Shown one piece after another: positions 1 to 12,942 of a stretch of DNA of 64,000 nt. The stretch's first letter is position 1. Each line of letters begins with the position of its first letter. Location of the stretch: positions 124,001 through 188,000 of the forward strand of contig CAJQUN010000059.1 in NCBI GenBank assembly GCA_907163345.1, in the 5' to 3' direction. Under the pieces are notes generated by a model, which had not been told where the DNA came from, made no database searches, and saw only the letters and a program-made list of their open reading frames with translations. Both the position numbers and the translations under genes were made by a program. The DNA comes from Haberlea rhodopensis (Eukaryota > Streptophyta > Magnoliopsida > Lamiales > Gesneriaceae).

Positions 1-3000
1 TACTCAAAACACATACTCGAATATTCGCACGAAAACGAAATTTATCAACAAATGAAAAATACGTCCTTAATTGTTAAAATTTCTCAAAAACTTCTTCCAA
101 CAAAGAAAAAGATGTACACAATACATATTCGAATATTCGCACGAAATCAAAATTTATCAAAAAATCAAAAAAACATCTGTAAATGTGAAAATTTCTAAAA
201 AAATTATTAACCAAGAAAATAACGTACTAAAAACATATACTCGATTATTCGCACAATTTCATTTCTTGCGAATATTCGAGTATATGTCTTGAGTACATAA
301 TTTTCTTTGTTGGAAGAAGGATTTGAGGAATTTTCACAATTACAAAATTTTTTTTTTCATTTTTTTGATAAATTTCGATTTCTTGCGAATATTCGAGTGT
401 GTGTCACTACATAATTTTCTTGGTTGGAAGACTGTTTTAAGAAATTTTCACAATTACATACATTTTTTTATTTTTTAGATAATTTTCGATTTCTTGTGAA
501 TATTAAAGTATATGTCTTGAGTATATAATTTTCTTTCTTGAAAGAAGTTTTTGAGCAATTTTCACAATTACGGACTTTTTTTTATATTTTTTTGATCAAT
601 TTCGATTTCGTGGGAATATTCGAGTATGTGTCTTGAGTACGTAATATTCTTGGTTGGAAGAAAGTTTTGAGAAATTTTCACAATGACTTAAGTTTTTTGA
701 TTTTTTGATAAATTTCGATTTCGTGCGAATATTCGAGTATGTGTCTTTTGTAAATAATTTATGGTTGGAAGAAGGTTTTGAGAAATATTCTCAAATGACG
801 TAAGTTTTCGATTTTTTGATAAATTTCCATTTCGTGCAAATATTACAGTATGTGTCTTGAGTACATAATTTTCTTTGTTGGAAGAAGGTTTTGAGAATTT
901 TTCATGATAATTGAAGTTTTTTAAATATTTTGTAAAATTTCGATTTCGTGCGCATATTCGAGTATGTGTCTTGCGTACATCATTTTCTTTTACATGAAGT
1001 TTTTGAGAAATATTCACATTCACGAAAGTGTTTTGATTTTTTGTTAAATTTCTATTTTGTGCGAGTATTCGACTTTGTGGCTTGAGTACATAATTCTCTT
1101 TGATGTTGAAGAAGGTTTTGAGAAATTTTCACAAATGACATAAGTTTTTTGGTAAATTTCAATTTCGTGTTTTGAGTACATAATTTTCTTGGTTGGAAGA
1201 AGGATTTGAGAAATTTTCACAATTACAAACATTTTTTCATTTTTTTTATAAATATCGATTTCATGCGAATATTCGAGTGTGTCAGTACATAATTTTCTTG
1301 GTTGGAAGACGATTTTAAGAAATTTTCACAATTACATACATTTTTTATTTATTTGATAATTTTTGATTTCTTGTGAATATTCGAGTATATGTCTTCATTA
1401 CATCATTTTCTTTGTTGAAAGAAGTTTTTGAGCAATTTTCACAATTATGGACATATTTTATATTTGTTTGATAAATTTTGATTTCAGGGGAATATTCGAG
1501 TATGTGTCTTGAGTACGTAATATTCTTGGTTGGAAGAAGGTTTTGAGAAATTTTCACAATGACGTAAGTTTTTTGATTTTTTGATAAATTTCGATTTCGT
1601 GCGAATATTCGAGTATGTGTCTTGAGTACATAATTTTTTAAGTTGGAAGAAGGTTTTGAGAAATTTTCTCAAATGACGTAAGTTTTTTGATTTTTTTGTT
1701 AAATATAGCTTTCTTGCGAATATTCGAGTATGTCTTGAGTGCATAATTTTCCTGGTTGGAAGAAAGTTTTCAGAAATTTTCACAAATCACGTAAGTTTTT
1801 TGATTTTTTGATAAATTTCCATTTTGTGCGAATATTCGAGTTTGTGTCTTGAGTACATTATTTCTTGGTTGGAAGAAGGTTTCGAGAAATTTTCACAATT
1901 ACTGACATTTTTTCAGTTTTTTGATAAATTCGATTTCGTGCGAATATTTGAGTGTCTTGAGTACAGAAGGTTTTGAGAATTTTTCACATTTATTGAAGTT
2001 TTTTTAATTTTTTGATAAATTTCGATTTCGTGCAAATATTCGAGTATGTATCTTGCGTACATCATTTTCTTTTGGATGATGTTTTTGAGAAATATTCATA
2101 ATTACGGAGGTTTTTTGATTTTTTGTTAAATTGCTATTTTGTGTGAGTATTCGAGTTTGTGGCTTGACTACATTATTCTCTTTGTTGTGGAAGAAGGTTT
2201 TGAGAAATTTTCACAAATGACATTAATTTTTTGATAAATTTCCATTTCGTGCGAATATTCGAGTATATGTCTTGAGTACATAATTTTCTTGGTTGGAAGA
2301 AGGATTTGAAAAAGTTTCACAATTAGAGACATTTTTTTTCATTTTTTTGATAAATTTCAGTTTCGTGCGAATATTCGAGTGTGTGTCAGTACATAATTTT
2401 CTTGGTTGAAAGACTGTTTTAAGAAATTTTCACAATTACATACATTTTTTAATTTTTTTGATAATTTTTGGTTTCTTGTGAATATTCGAGTATATGTCTT
2501 GAGTACATCATTTTCTTTGTTGAAAGAAGTTTTTGAGCAATTTTCACAATTACGTATGTTTTTTTATATTTTTTTTGATCAATTTTGATTTCGTGGGAAT
2601 ATTCGAGTATGTGTCTTTTGTACGCAATATTCTTGGTTGGAAGAAAGTTTTCAAAAATTTTCATAATGACGTAATTTTTTTAATTTTTTGATAAATTTTG
2701 ATTTCGTGCGAATATTCGAGTATGTGTCTTGAGTACATAATTTTCTTGGTTGGAAGATGGTTTTGAGAAAGTTTCTCAAATGACATATGTATTTTGATTT
2801 TTTGATAAATATAGCTTTCTTGCAAATATTCGAGTATGTCTTGAGTACATAATTTTCCTGGTTCGAAGAAGGTTTTGAGAATTTTTCACAATTACAGACA
2901 TTTTTTCATTTTTTGATAAATTTCAATTTCGAGCGAGTATTTGAGTATGTGTCTTGAGTACATAATTTTCTTTGTCGGAAGAAGGTTTTGAGAATTTTTC

Positions 3001-3770
3001 ACAATTATTGAAGTTTTTTTATTTTTTGATAAATTTCGATTTCCTACGAATATTCGAATATGTGTCTTGTGTACATCATTTCTATTTTTTTTGTGAATAT
3101 TCGAGTTTATGGATTGAGTACATAATTCTCTTTGTTGTGGAAGGTTTTGAGAAAGTTTCACAAATGACATAAGTTTTTTGATTAATTTCCATTTCGTGCG
3201 AATATTCGAGTTTGTGTCTTGAGCACATAATTTTCTTGGTTAGAAGAAGGTTTCGAGAAATTTTCACAATTACAGACACTTTTTCATTTTTTGATAATTT
3301 TCGATTTCGTGCGAATATTCGAGAATATCTTGAGTACATAATTTTCTTTGTTGGAAGAAGGTTTTGAGAATTTTTCACGATTATTGAAGTTTTTTTAATT
3401 TTTTGTAAAATTTCGATTTTGTGCGAATATTCGAGTATGTGTCTTGCGTACATCATTTTCTTTTGTATGATGTTTTTGAGAAATATTCACACTTACGGAG
3501 GTTTTTTGATTTTTTGTTAAATTTCTAATTTGTGCGAGTATTCGAGTTTGTGGCTTGAGTACATAATTCTCTTTGTTGTGGAAGAAGGTTTTGAGAAATT
3601 TTCACAAATGACATAAGTTTTTGATAAATTTCCATTTCGTGCGAATATTCGAGTATATGTCTTGAGTACATAATTTTCCTGGTTGGAAGAAGGATTTGAA
3701 AAAGTTTCACAATTAAAGACATTTTTTCATTTTTTTGATAAATTTCGATTTCGTGCGAATATTCGAGTGA
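1..3770. repeat. AT-rich tandem satellite, simple-monomer block
   Basis: Head-to-tail degenerate monomers. Successive copies of the landmark around GCGAATATTCGAG lie near 382, 494, 608, 722, 833, 947 and 1058, giving a period of about 111-114 bp. Each monomer contains the blocks TTTTCTTGGTTGGAAGAAGG, GAGAAATTTTCACAA, TTTTTTGATAAATTTCGAT and the 10-bp palindrome CGAATATTCG. Some monomers are shortened (for example near 1167 and 3060). The short reading frames here are periodic by-products of the repeat, not genes. The block continues past the left window edge. Confidence 0.95.
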
Positions 3771-6700
3771 TGTTTTTGAGCAATTTCGCAATTATTGACG
3801 TTTTTCAATAAATTTTGATTTCTTGCGAGTTTTGTCTTCGTAAACAAATTCAATTTGTGGAATTTTAACATCTAGTTTTGAGTACATCATTCTCTTGATT
3901 TCTTGATAAATTTTGATTTCGTCTGAATATTCTTGTATATGTCTTTATTACATCTTTTTCTTGATTTTAAGATGTTTTTGAGCAATTTCACAATTACTGA
4001 CCTTTTTTTATATATTTTGATAAATTTCGATTTCATGCTAGTATTGGAGTATATGTCTAAAAAATTCAATTTGTGGAATTTTAACATCTAATCTTGAGTA
4101 CATCATTTTCTTGGTTGGGAGAAAGTTTTGAGAAATTTTGACAAATTACGTATGTTTTTTTGATTTTTTGATAAATTTTGATTTCGTTCGAATATTCTAG
4201 CATATGTCTTGATTACATCATTTTCTTGATTGGAAGAAGTTTTGGAGCAATTTCAGAACTACTAACTTTTTTGATTTTTTGATAAATTTTGATTTTGTGC
4301 GAGTGTTGGAGTTATGTCTTCATAAACAAATTCAATTTGTGGAATTTTAACATCAAGTCTTGAGTACGTCAATTTCTTGGTTGGAAGAAGATTGAGAAAT
4401 TTTCACAAGCTAGGTAAGTTTTTTCATTTTTTGATAAATTTCGATTTAGTGCGAATATTCGAGTATATGCATTGAGTACATCATTTTCTTGGTTGAAAAA
4501 GTTTTTGAGCAATTTCACAAATACTGATTATTTTTTATTTTTGATAATTTGATTTCTTGCGAGTATTGGAGGATATGTGTCTTCGTAAACAAATTCAATT
4601 TGTGAAATTTTAACATCTAGTTTTGAGTACATTTTTTTTGTTAGTTGATTGTTTTGAGAAATTTAACAAATTATGTAAGTTTTTTCGTTTCTGTGAAAAT
4701 TTTCGATTTCGTGTGAATACTAGTTTCTGTGTCTTCAGTACAACATTTTCTTGGGATGTTTTTAGAAAATTTCACAAGAAACATAGGTTTTTTGATTTTT
4801 TGATAACTTTTGATTTTATCCGAATATTCTAGCATATGTCTTGATTACATCTTATTCTTGATTGTAAGATATTTTTGAGCAATTTCACAATTACAGACTT
4901 TTTTGGATTTTTTGATAAATTTCGATTTCGTGCAAGTGTTGGAGTATATATGTCTTCGTAAAGAAATTCAAGTTGTGGAATTTTAACATCAAGTCATGAG
5001 TACGCCATTTTCTTGGCTGGAAGAAGGCTTTGAGAAATTTACACAATTCACGTAAATTTTTTGATTTTTTGATAAATTTTGACTTCGTGCGAATATTCTA
5101 GTGCATGTCTTGATTACATCATTTTCTTGAATGAAAGAAGTTTTTGAGCAATTTCATAATTACTGATTTTTTTGGATAAATTTTTATTTTGTGCGACTAT
5201 TATTGTATATGTCTTCGTAATTTCAATTTTTGGAATTTAAACATCTACTCTTGATTACATCATTTCTTGATTGGAAGAAGTTTTTGAGAAATTTCACAAT
5301 TACTGACTTTTTTGATTTTTTGATAAATTTGGATTTCATGCTAGTATTGGAGTATATGTCTTCGTAAACAAATTCAATTTGTGGAATTTTAATATCTAAT
5401 CTTGAGTACATCATTTTCTTGGTTGGGAGAAAGTTTTGAGAAATTTTGACAATTACTTAAGTTTTTTGATTTTTTGATAAATTTTGATTTCGTCCGAATA
5501 TTCTAGTAAATGTCTTGATTACATCATTTCTTGTTCGGAACAAGTTTTTGAGCAATTTCAAAATTATAGACTTTTTTGATTTTTTGATAAATTTTGATTT
5601 CGTGCGTGTGTTATATAGTATATGTCTTTGTAAACAAATTCAATTTGTGAAAATTTAACATCAAGTCTTGAGTACGTCTTTTTATTGGTTGGAAGAAGAC
5701 TGAGAAATTGTGACAAATTACGTAAGTTTTTTCATTTTTTGATAAATTTCAATTTTAGTGCGAATATTCGAGTATATGCCTTGAGTACATCATTTTCTTC
5801 ATTGGAAGAAGTTTTTGAGAAATTTCACAATTACTAAGTATTTTATATTTTTGATAAATTTCGATTTCTTGCGAGTATTGGAGTATATGTGTCTTCGAAA
5901 ACAAATTCAATTTGTGGAATTTTAACCTCTAGTCTTGAGTACATCATTTTTTGGTTGTTTGAAGGTTTTGAGAAATTTAACAAATTACGTAAGTTTTTTC
6001 ATTTTTTTTGGAAAACTTTGATTTGTTCGAAAACAAGTTTCTATGTTTTGAGTACATTATTTTCATGGTTGCAAGATGTTTTTGAGAAATTTTCACAAGT
6101 TACATTGGTTTTTTGATTTTTTGATAATTTTCGATTTCATCCGATTATTTTAGTAGATATCTCTTGAGTAAGTCATTTTCATGATTGAAAGATTTTTGAG
6201 CAATTTCACAATTACAGACTTTTTTGATAAATTTGATTCGTGCGTGTGTTGGAGTATATGTCTTCGTAAAGAAATTCAAGTTGTGGAATTTTAACATCAA
6301 GTCTTGAGTATGCCATTTTCTTGGTTGGAAGAAGGCTTTCGGAAATTTTCACAAATTATGTATGTTTTTTTATTTTTTGATAAATTTCGATTTCGTGCGA
6401 ATATTCAAGTACATGTCTTCATTACATCATTTTCTTGAATAGAAGAAGTTTTTGAGCAATTTCACAATTACTGACATTTTTTTATAAATTTCGTTTTCAT
6501 ACGAGTATTTGTATATATGTCTTCGTAAACAAATTCAATTTCTGGAATTTAAACATCTAGTCTTGAATACTTCATTTTCTTGGTTGGTTGAAGGTTTTGA
6601 GAAAATTCCACAAATTACGTAATTTTTTCAGTTTTGATAAATTTCGATTCCGTGCAAATATTCGAGTATATGTCTTGAGTACATCATTTTCTTGGTTGGA

Positions 6701-9700
6701 AGAAGTTTTTGAGAAATTTTCACAAATAACATAAGTTAATTGATTTTTTGATAAATTTCGATTTCGTCCGAATATTATAGTATTATCCCGATTTCATCTT
6801 TTTCTTGATTGTAAGATGTTTTGAGTCATGCTAGTAATGGAGAATATGTCTTCGTAAACAAATTCAATTTGTGGAATTTTAACATCTAATATTGAGTACA
6901 TCATTTTCTTGGTTGGGAGAAAGTTTTGAGATATTTTGACAAATTACGTAAGTTTTTTGATTTTTTTGATAAATTTTGATTTCGTTCGTATATTCTAGTA
7001 TATGTCTTCATTATATCATTTTCTTGATCGGAACTATTTTTTGAGCAATTTTAAAATTACTGACTTTTTTGATTTTTTGATAAATTTTAATTTCGTGCGA
7101 GTGTCGGAGTATATGTCTTCGTAAACAAATTCAATTTGTGGAAATTTAACATTAAGCCTTGAGTACGTCATTTTCTTGGTTGGAAGAAGACTGAGAAATT
7201 TTCACAAATTATGTAAGTTTTTTTCATTTTTTGATAAATTTTGATTTTAGTGCGAATATTCGAGTTTATGCCTTGAGTACATTTCGTGGTTGGAAGAAGT
7301 TTTTGAGCAATTTCACAATTACTAACTAATTTTTATTTTTGATAAATTTCGATTTCTTGCGAGTATTGGAGTATATGTGTCTTCGTAAACAAATTCAATT
7401 TGTGGAATTTTAACATCTAGTCTTGAGTACATCATTTTTTTTGGTTGGTTGAAGGTTTGAGAAATTTAACAAATTACGTAAGTTTTTTCATTTTTTTTGA
7501 AAATTTCGATTTGGTGTGAATACTAGTTTATATGTCTTGAGTACATCATTTTCTTGGTTGCAAGAAGTTTTTGAAAAATTTTCACAAGTTACATAGTTTT
7601 TTTGATTTTTTGATAAATTTCGATTTAATGCGAATATTCTATTATATATGTCTTGATTACATCTTATTCTTGATTGTAAGATTTTTGTAGCAATTTAACA
7701 ATTATTGAATTTTTTTGATTTTTTGATAAATTTCGATTTCGTGCATGTGTTGGAGTATATGTCTTCGTAAAGAAATTCAAGTTGTGGAATTTTAACATCA
7801 AGTCTTGAGTATGCCATTTTCTTGGTTATAAGAAGGCTTTGATAAATTTTCACAAATTACGTAAGTTTTTTGATTTATTGATAAATTTCGATTTCGTGCT
7901 AATATTCTAGTACAGATCTTGATTACATCATTTTCTTGAATGGAAGAAGTTTTTGTGCAATTTCACAACTACTGACATTTTTTGATAAATTTCGATTTCG
8001 TGCGAGTATTCATGTATATGTCTTCGTAAACAAATTTATTTTCTGAAATTTTAACATCTAGTCTTGAATCCTTCATTTTCAACGTTAAGGGTTTTGAGAA
8101 ATTCCACAAAGTACGTAAGTTTTTTCATTTTCTGATAAATTTCGATTTCGTGCGAATATTAGAGTATATGTCTTGAGTACATCATTTTATTGGTTGGAAG
8201 ATTTTTTTGGGAAATTTTCACAAATTACATAATATTTTTGATTTTTTTTTATAAATATCGATTTCGTCCGAATATTATATTATATATCTTGATTACATCT
8301 TTTTCTTGATTGTAAGATGTTTTTGAGCAATTTCATAATTACTGACTTTTTTGATTTTTTGATAAATTTTGATTTCGTGCGAGTGTTGGAGTATATGTAT
8401 TCGTAAACAAATTCAATTTGTGGAAATTTAACATCAAGTTTTGTGTACTTCATTTTTTTGGTTGAAAGAAGAATGAAAATTTTTCACAAACGTAAGTTTT
8501 TTTCATTTTTTGATAAATTTCGATTTTAGTGCGAATATTCGAGTGTATGCCTGAGTACATCATTTTCTTGGTTGGAAAACGTTTTTGAGCAATTTCACAA
8601 TTATTGACTATTTTTTATTTTTGATCAATTTCGATTCCTTGCGAGTATTGGAGTTTATGTGTTCGTAAACAAATTCAATTTGTGGAATTTTAACCAGGGT
8701 CTTGAGTAGTTCATTTTTTTGGTTCGTTGAAGGTTTTGAGAAATTAAACAAATTACGTATGTTTTTTCAATTTTTTGAAAAATTTCGATTTCGTGCTAAA
8801 ACTAGTTTCTAATGGTCTTGAGTACATCATTTTTTTGGTTGCAAGAAGTTTTTGAGAAATTTTCACAAGTTACATATGTTTTTTGATTTTTTGATAAATT
8901 TCGATTTCATCCGAATATTCTAGTATATATCTTGATTACTTCTTATTCTTAATTGTAAGATATTTTTGAGCAATTTCACAATTACAGACTCTTTTTGATT
9001 TTTTGATAAATTTCGATTTCGTGCGAATGTTGGAGTATATGTCTTCGTAAAGAAATTAAAGTTGTGGAATTTTACATCAAGTCTTGAGTACGCCATTTTT
9101 TTTGGTTATAAGAAGGCTTTGAGAAAATTTCAAAAATTACGTAGGTTTTTTGATTTTTTGATAAATTTCGATTTCGTGCGAATATTCTAGAACATGTCTT
9201 AATTTCAGGAAGAAGTTTTTTTAGCAATTTTACAATTACTTACATTTTTTGATAAATTTCGATTTCATGCGAGTATTCTTGTATATGTCTTCGTAAACAT
9301 ATTCAATTTCTGGATTTTAACATCTAGTCTTGAATACTTCATTTTCTTTGTTGGTTGAAGGTTTTGAAAATTCGAGTATATATGTCTTAAGTACATCATT
9401 TTCTTGGTTGAAAGAATTTTTAGAGAAATTTTCACCAATTACATAAGTTTTTTGATTTTTTGATAAATTTCGATTTCATCCAAATATTATTGTATATATC
9501 TTGATTACATCCTTTTCTTGATTGTAAGATGTTTTTGAGCAATTTCACAATTACTGACTTTTTATTTCTGATAAATTTCGATTTCGTGCTAGTATTGGAG
9601 TATATGTCTTCGTAAACAATTCAATTTGTGGAATATTAACATCTAATCTTGAGTACATCATTTTCTTGTTTGGGAGAAAGTTTTGAGAAATTTTGACAAA

Positions 9701-10506
9701 TTACGTAAGTTTTTTGATTTTTTGATAAATTTTGATTTCGTCCGAATATTCTTGTATATGTCTTGATTACATCATTTTCTTGATTGGAAGAAGTTTTTGA
9801 GCAATTTCAAAATTACATAAGTTTTTTTGATTTTTTGATTTTTTGATAAATTTCGATTTCATCCAAATATTATTGTATATATCTTGATTACATCCTTTTC
9901 TTGATTGTAAGATATTTTTGAGCAATTTCACAATTACTGACTTTTTTTATTTCTGATAAATTTCGATTTCATACTAGTGTTGGAGTATATGTCTTCGTAA
10001 ATAATTCAATTTGTGGAATTTTAACATCTAATCTTGAGTAAATCATTTTCTTGTTTGAGAGAAAGTTTTGAGAAATTTTGACAAATTATGTATGTTTTTT
10101 GATTTTTTGATAAGTTTTGATTTCGTCCGAATATTCTTGTATATGTCTTGATTACATTATTTTCTTGATTGGAAGAAGTTTTTGAGCAATTTCAAAATTA
10201 CTGACTTTTTTGATTTTTTGATAAATTTTGATTTCATGCGAGTGTTGGAGTATATGTCTTCGTAAACAAATTCAATTTGTGGAAATTTAACATCCAGTCT
10301 TAAGTACGTCATTTTCTTGAATGGAAGAAGACTGAGAAATTTTCACAAATTACGTAAGTTTTTTTCATTTTTTGAAAAATTTCAATTTTAGTGCGAATAT
10401 TCGAATATAAGCCCTTCGAGTACATCATTTTCTTGTTTGTAAGAAATTTTTGAGTAATTTCACAATTACTGATTAATTTTTATGTTTGATGAATTTCGAT
10501 TTCTTG
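3771..10506. repeat. Satellite, higher-order repeat block
   Basis: The same monomer family, reorganised. Two monomer types alternate: one with TCTTGAGTACATCATTTTCT and one with TCTTGATTACATC and GAGCAATTTCACAATTACTG. They are followed by a block of about 41 bp, CTTCGTAAACAAATTCAATT then GTGGAATTTTAACATC, which contains the inverted repeat ACAAATT-C-AATTTGT. Copies of this block near 5360, 5625 and 5895 give a dimer period of about 265 bp. A diagnostic variant (CTTCGTAAAGAAATTC) recurs near 4952, 6261, 7762 and 9042, suggesting a longer unit of about 1.3-1.5 kb. No gene is seen. Confidence 0.9.
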
Positions 10507-10511
10507 CGTGT
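10507..10511. repeat. Target-site duplication CGTGT, left copy (E1)
   Basis: CGTGT immediately precedes the E1 5' LTR and is repeated at 19080-19084 just after its 3' LTR. Joining the flanks restores an ordinary satellite monomer. Confidence 0.95.
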
Positions 10512-11493
10512 TGTGATGCCCCGAAATTAATTATATGCAATTTGGGCCTTAATGATGTTTATATGTTTATGTTTAACATACATGTTATAATATGCTTTAA
10601 GGGTGTGGTGCATTTATATTGGGGATTATGATTATGTTCATGTTTTGTGATAGGGGTGTGGTATTATTATGATGATATAGTTTTCGGGGCATGTTGGGTG
10701 TTTTAAGGGATGTATTAATTAAGTAAAGACATAAAATATCGAGTGAGGATATTTTAATACATCGTGCAAAATACCGGGACACAATTAAACACCACATGAC
10801 CACCCTAACGACACCACCCCACCCCCCCAATCACTCAGCCACCTCACCCCTCCCCCACTTGGCAACCCATACTTTTTCCCCCCCACTTGTCCAACCCATG
10901 CTTGCACTCATGGCTTGCAATCAAACTCTCCTCCACCTCCTTCTCTCCTTCTTTCTCTCCCAAAATCGATGGTGTGAACTGCAGATAGGAGGAGGAAAGG
11001 CTTGTGATTTTATGTGCATAACCTTGCAAGAAGAAGAGCAAAAAGAGAGGGGTAAGTGGGTACTCTGTTTTCAGGTTTTGGTTGGGTTTAAGTTTGGTTG
11101 GGTGATTCTTCATGCATGCTAGTATAGGTTTGGATGAAACCTTGGTATGAGTACTTACATGGAAGTATTTTGAAGCTACTAGCATGTTTACTCGAGCATG
11201 TCATATGTTTTATGTGTTGGAATTCTTGTTAGGAAAGGATGTGCCCGAAAATCTGGGTTAAGACTTGCATACTCTGTTTTTCCTTGATGTTGGATGAGTA
11301 TTGAAGTTTATGAAGATGTTATGATGCATGATAGCTTAGATTTTATTAAATCTTCGATTTGAGTACATGCATGGAAATTTTATGAAGCTATTGGCATGTT
11401 TGTTTAATCAAGTATGATGTGTTATGAAGTAGATTTGATGCCATGAAAAGAGGTGCTCGAAAATCTGGGGAAGTCCCGATTTTTCAGAGTGCT

Positions 11494-11712
11494 CGATCGA
11501 TCGAGATTTTGGTCCCGATCGATTGAGCGAGGCAGAAGAGTTATAGCATGGTTCGTAATTCAGGGGCCGATCGATCGGAAGAATTGTCGATCGATCGGTG
11601 AAGCTCCTCGATCGATCGGTAAAACATTTCGATCGATCGATCGAGACAGAGTGTTTGGGCACTGTTTATGCATATTTTCTCGATCGATCGAGACCTTGGG
11701 GCCGATCGATCG
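11494..11712. repeat. Palindromic CGATCGATCG array, E1 5' LTR
   Basis: Eight units start at 11494, 11516 (variant CGATCGATTG), 11568, 11588, 11609, 11630 (extended by one CGAT), 11681 and 11703. Distances are 22, 52, 20, 21, 21, 51 and 22 bp, close to multiples of 10.5. The spacers differ from one another. Function unknown. Confidence 0.95.
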
Positions 11713-11850
11713 AGAGAGGCAGAATGTTGAAAAATATGATGATGATTTATTTTGTTAAGTTTATGGTATGAGATTGTATTGAGGCATCTAATATGCCAGG
11801 TACCAGCGCAATCAAGGAGATAGAGTTATCTACTTCTCCTCCTTTTAAAA

Positions 11851-11885
11851 AGGTACGTAAGAGACGTACGGGCGTCGGACGGTAA
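11851..11885 (+). promoter_or_regulatory. Conserved GTACGT...ACGTACGGGC box, E1 5' LTR
   Basis: AGGTACGTAAGAGACGTACG followed by GGCGTCGGACGG. Nearly the same block is found at the same relative place in every LTR family of the window. AG/GTACGT also fits a plant 5' splice site. The role is not known. Confidence 0.6.
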
Positions 11886-11985
11886 AACACACATCTACAC
11901 TATGACTATGCATTTATCACATGATTATTTACGATGAAATGATGATGTTTATATGATGTTTATATAATGATACGATGCTTATGAT

Positions 11986-12311
11986 GTGGTAAGATGCCAC
12001 AGGGTAAGATGCCCATATGGTAAGAGGCCATACGATGTTTATGATGTGGTAAGATGCCACAGGGTAAGATGCCATATGGTAAGAGGTCATACGATATTTA
12101 TGATGTGGTAAGATGCCACAGGGTAAGATGCCCATATGGTAAGAGGCCATACAATGTTTATGATGTGGTAAGATGCCACAGGGTAAGATGCCCATATGGT
12201 AAGAGGCCATACGATGATGTGGTAAGATGCCACAGGGTAAGATGCCCATATGGTAAGATGCCATACGATGTTTATGTATGGTAAGATGCCATACGATAGG
12301 GTAAGATGCCC
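11986..12311 (+). repeat. Tandem hairpin array, E1 5' LTR
   Basis: About five units of about 60 bp, each with three small inverted repeats around a near-constant loop TAAGATG or TAAGAGG: GTGG-loop-CCAC, GGG-loop-CCC and TATGG-loop-CCATA. Stems differ but stay complementary; one unit has TATGG/TCATA, a possible G-U pair. The 3' LTR has fewer units. The frames open across this block come from the 60-bp period. Confidence 0.85.
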
Positions 12312-12741
12312 ATATGCATGAATGTGAATCAGGGACAATAAAAAGAAGTTAATGAATAACCAGCAAGTTTACTTAGCTAAGATTCATGCATTTACTGTTA
12401 TGTTTTTATGATGTTAAGTAAAGACGAATATGCTCATGATGTGTTGTCCCTGTAGGTACACTTTTGGACTAAATGACTAAGGGTCGGGTTGAGGCAGTGA
12501 GCTAAAAGAACACAAAGATGTAAATAATTCAGCTTTTGATTAGTATCTACTCTAGGAGTAGTATAAATCTAAATGTTAGTATTCATTATGGGAATGTAAT
12601 TAACAAGTTTTTGGAAGTTTGATTTTTGGCCTGAAATCTTGTCAGCTCACGTAACAACCGGAACTCTAAATTGTCATTTAAGCATGTTTAGTCCATTTTT
12701 ATGTTATTAATCACTGTCAAGGTAGGAAGACCCTACATTAG

Positions 12742-12753
12742 TGGTATCAGAGC
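12742..12753 (+). other. Primer-binding site (initiator tRNA-Met), E1
   Basis: TGGTATCAGAGC four bases after the 5' LTR, complementary to the 3' end of plant initiator tRNA-Met. It primes minus-strand cDNA synthesis. Confidence 0.95.
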
Positions 12754-12942
12754 AGTGGTTAGAGAACCCGGGAATGAGTGAAGGGTAGCCTTAGCAATAA
12801 GTTGGCTAGGTGCTTATTTTTAACATGTTTTATGCATATGTTACATATGAAGTATATGATGTTATACTAACATGTTTTGTTTCTCTAACGATGTATTATA
12901 TGAACTGCTTTTGGGTATTGTTGTTAACCCTTGTGTTGCAGC

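Larger units (their letters stand above)
10512..12737 (+). repeat. E1 5' LTR
   Basis: Starts TGTGATGCCCCG and ends GACCCTACA, immediately before the PBS. In order it holds: an AT-rich upstream part; a C-rich stretch (10800-10890); a splice-donor-like GGGGTAAGTG near 11050; the CGATCGATCG array (11494-11712); the GTACGT box (11851-11885); a 60-bp-period hairpin array (11986-12311); and the CTACTC-TAG-GAGTAG hairpin near 12545. Compared with the 3' LTR it lacks about 30 bp around 11795, including GTAGAACCATCC, a motif shared by other LTR families in the window. Confidence 0.93.

Noticed and set aside
71..5414. Many small frames of 60-124 aa in the satellite on both strands
   Set aside because: They repeat with the satellite period, have no start context or domain, and differ between monomers only by repeat drift.
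11494..11712. CGATCGATCG arrays as a CRISPR array
   Set aside because: Repeats are 10-bp palindromes with spacers of variable length (often 10-12 bp) in LTRs of a plant genome, without cas genes; the spacing rule and context do not fit.
11408..11758. Frames with DRSRSFTDRS/PIDR repeats in LTRs (also 33319-33700, 37013-37366, 39520-39867)
   Set aside because: Translations of the CGATCGATCG arrays; open in several frames and on both strands because the unit is palindromic and lacks stop codons.
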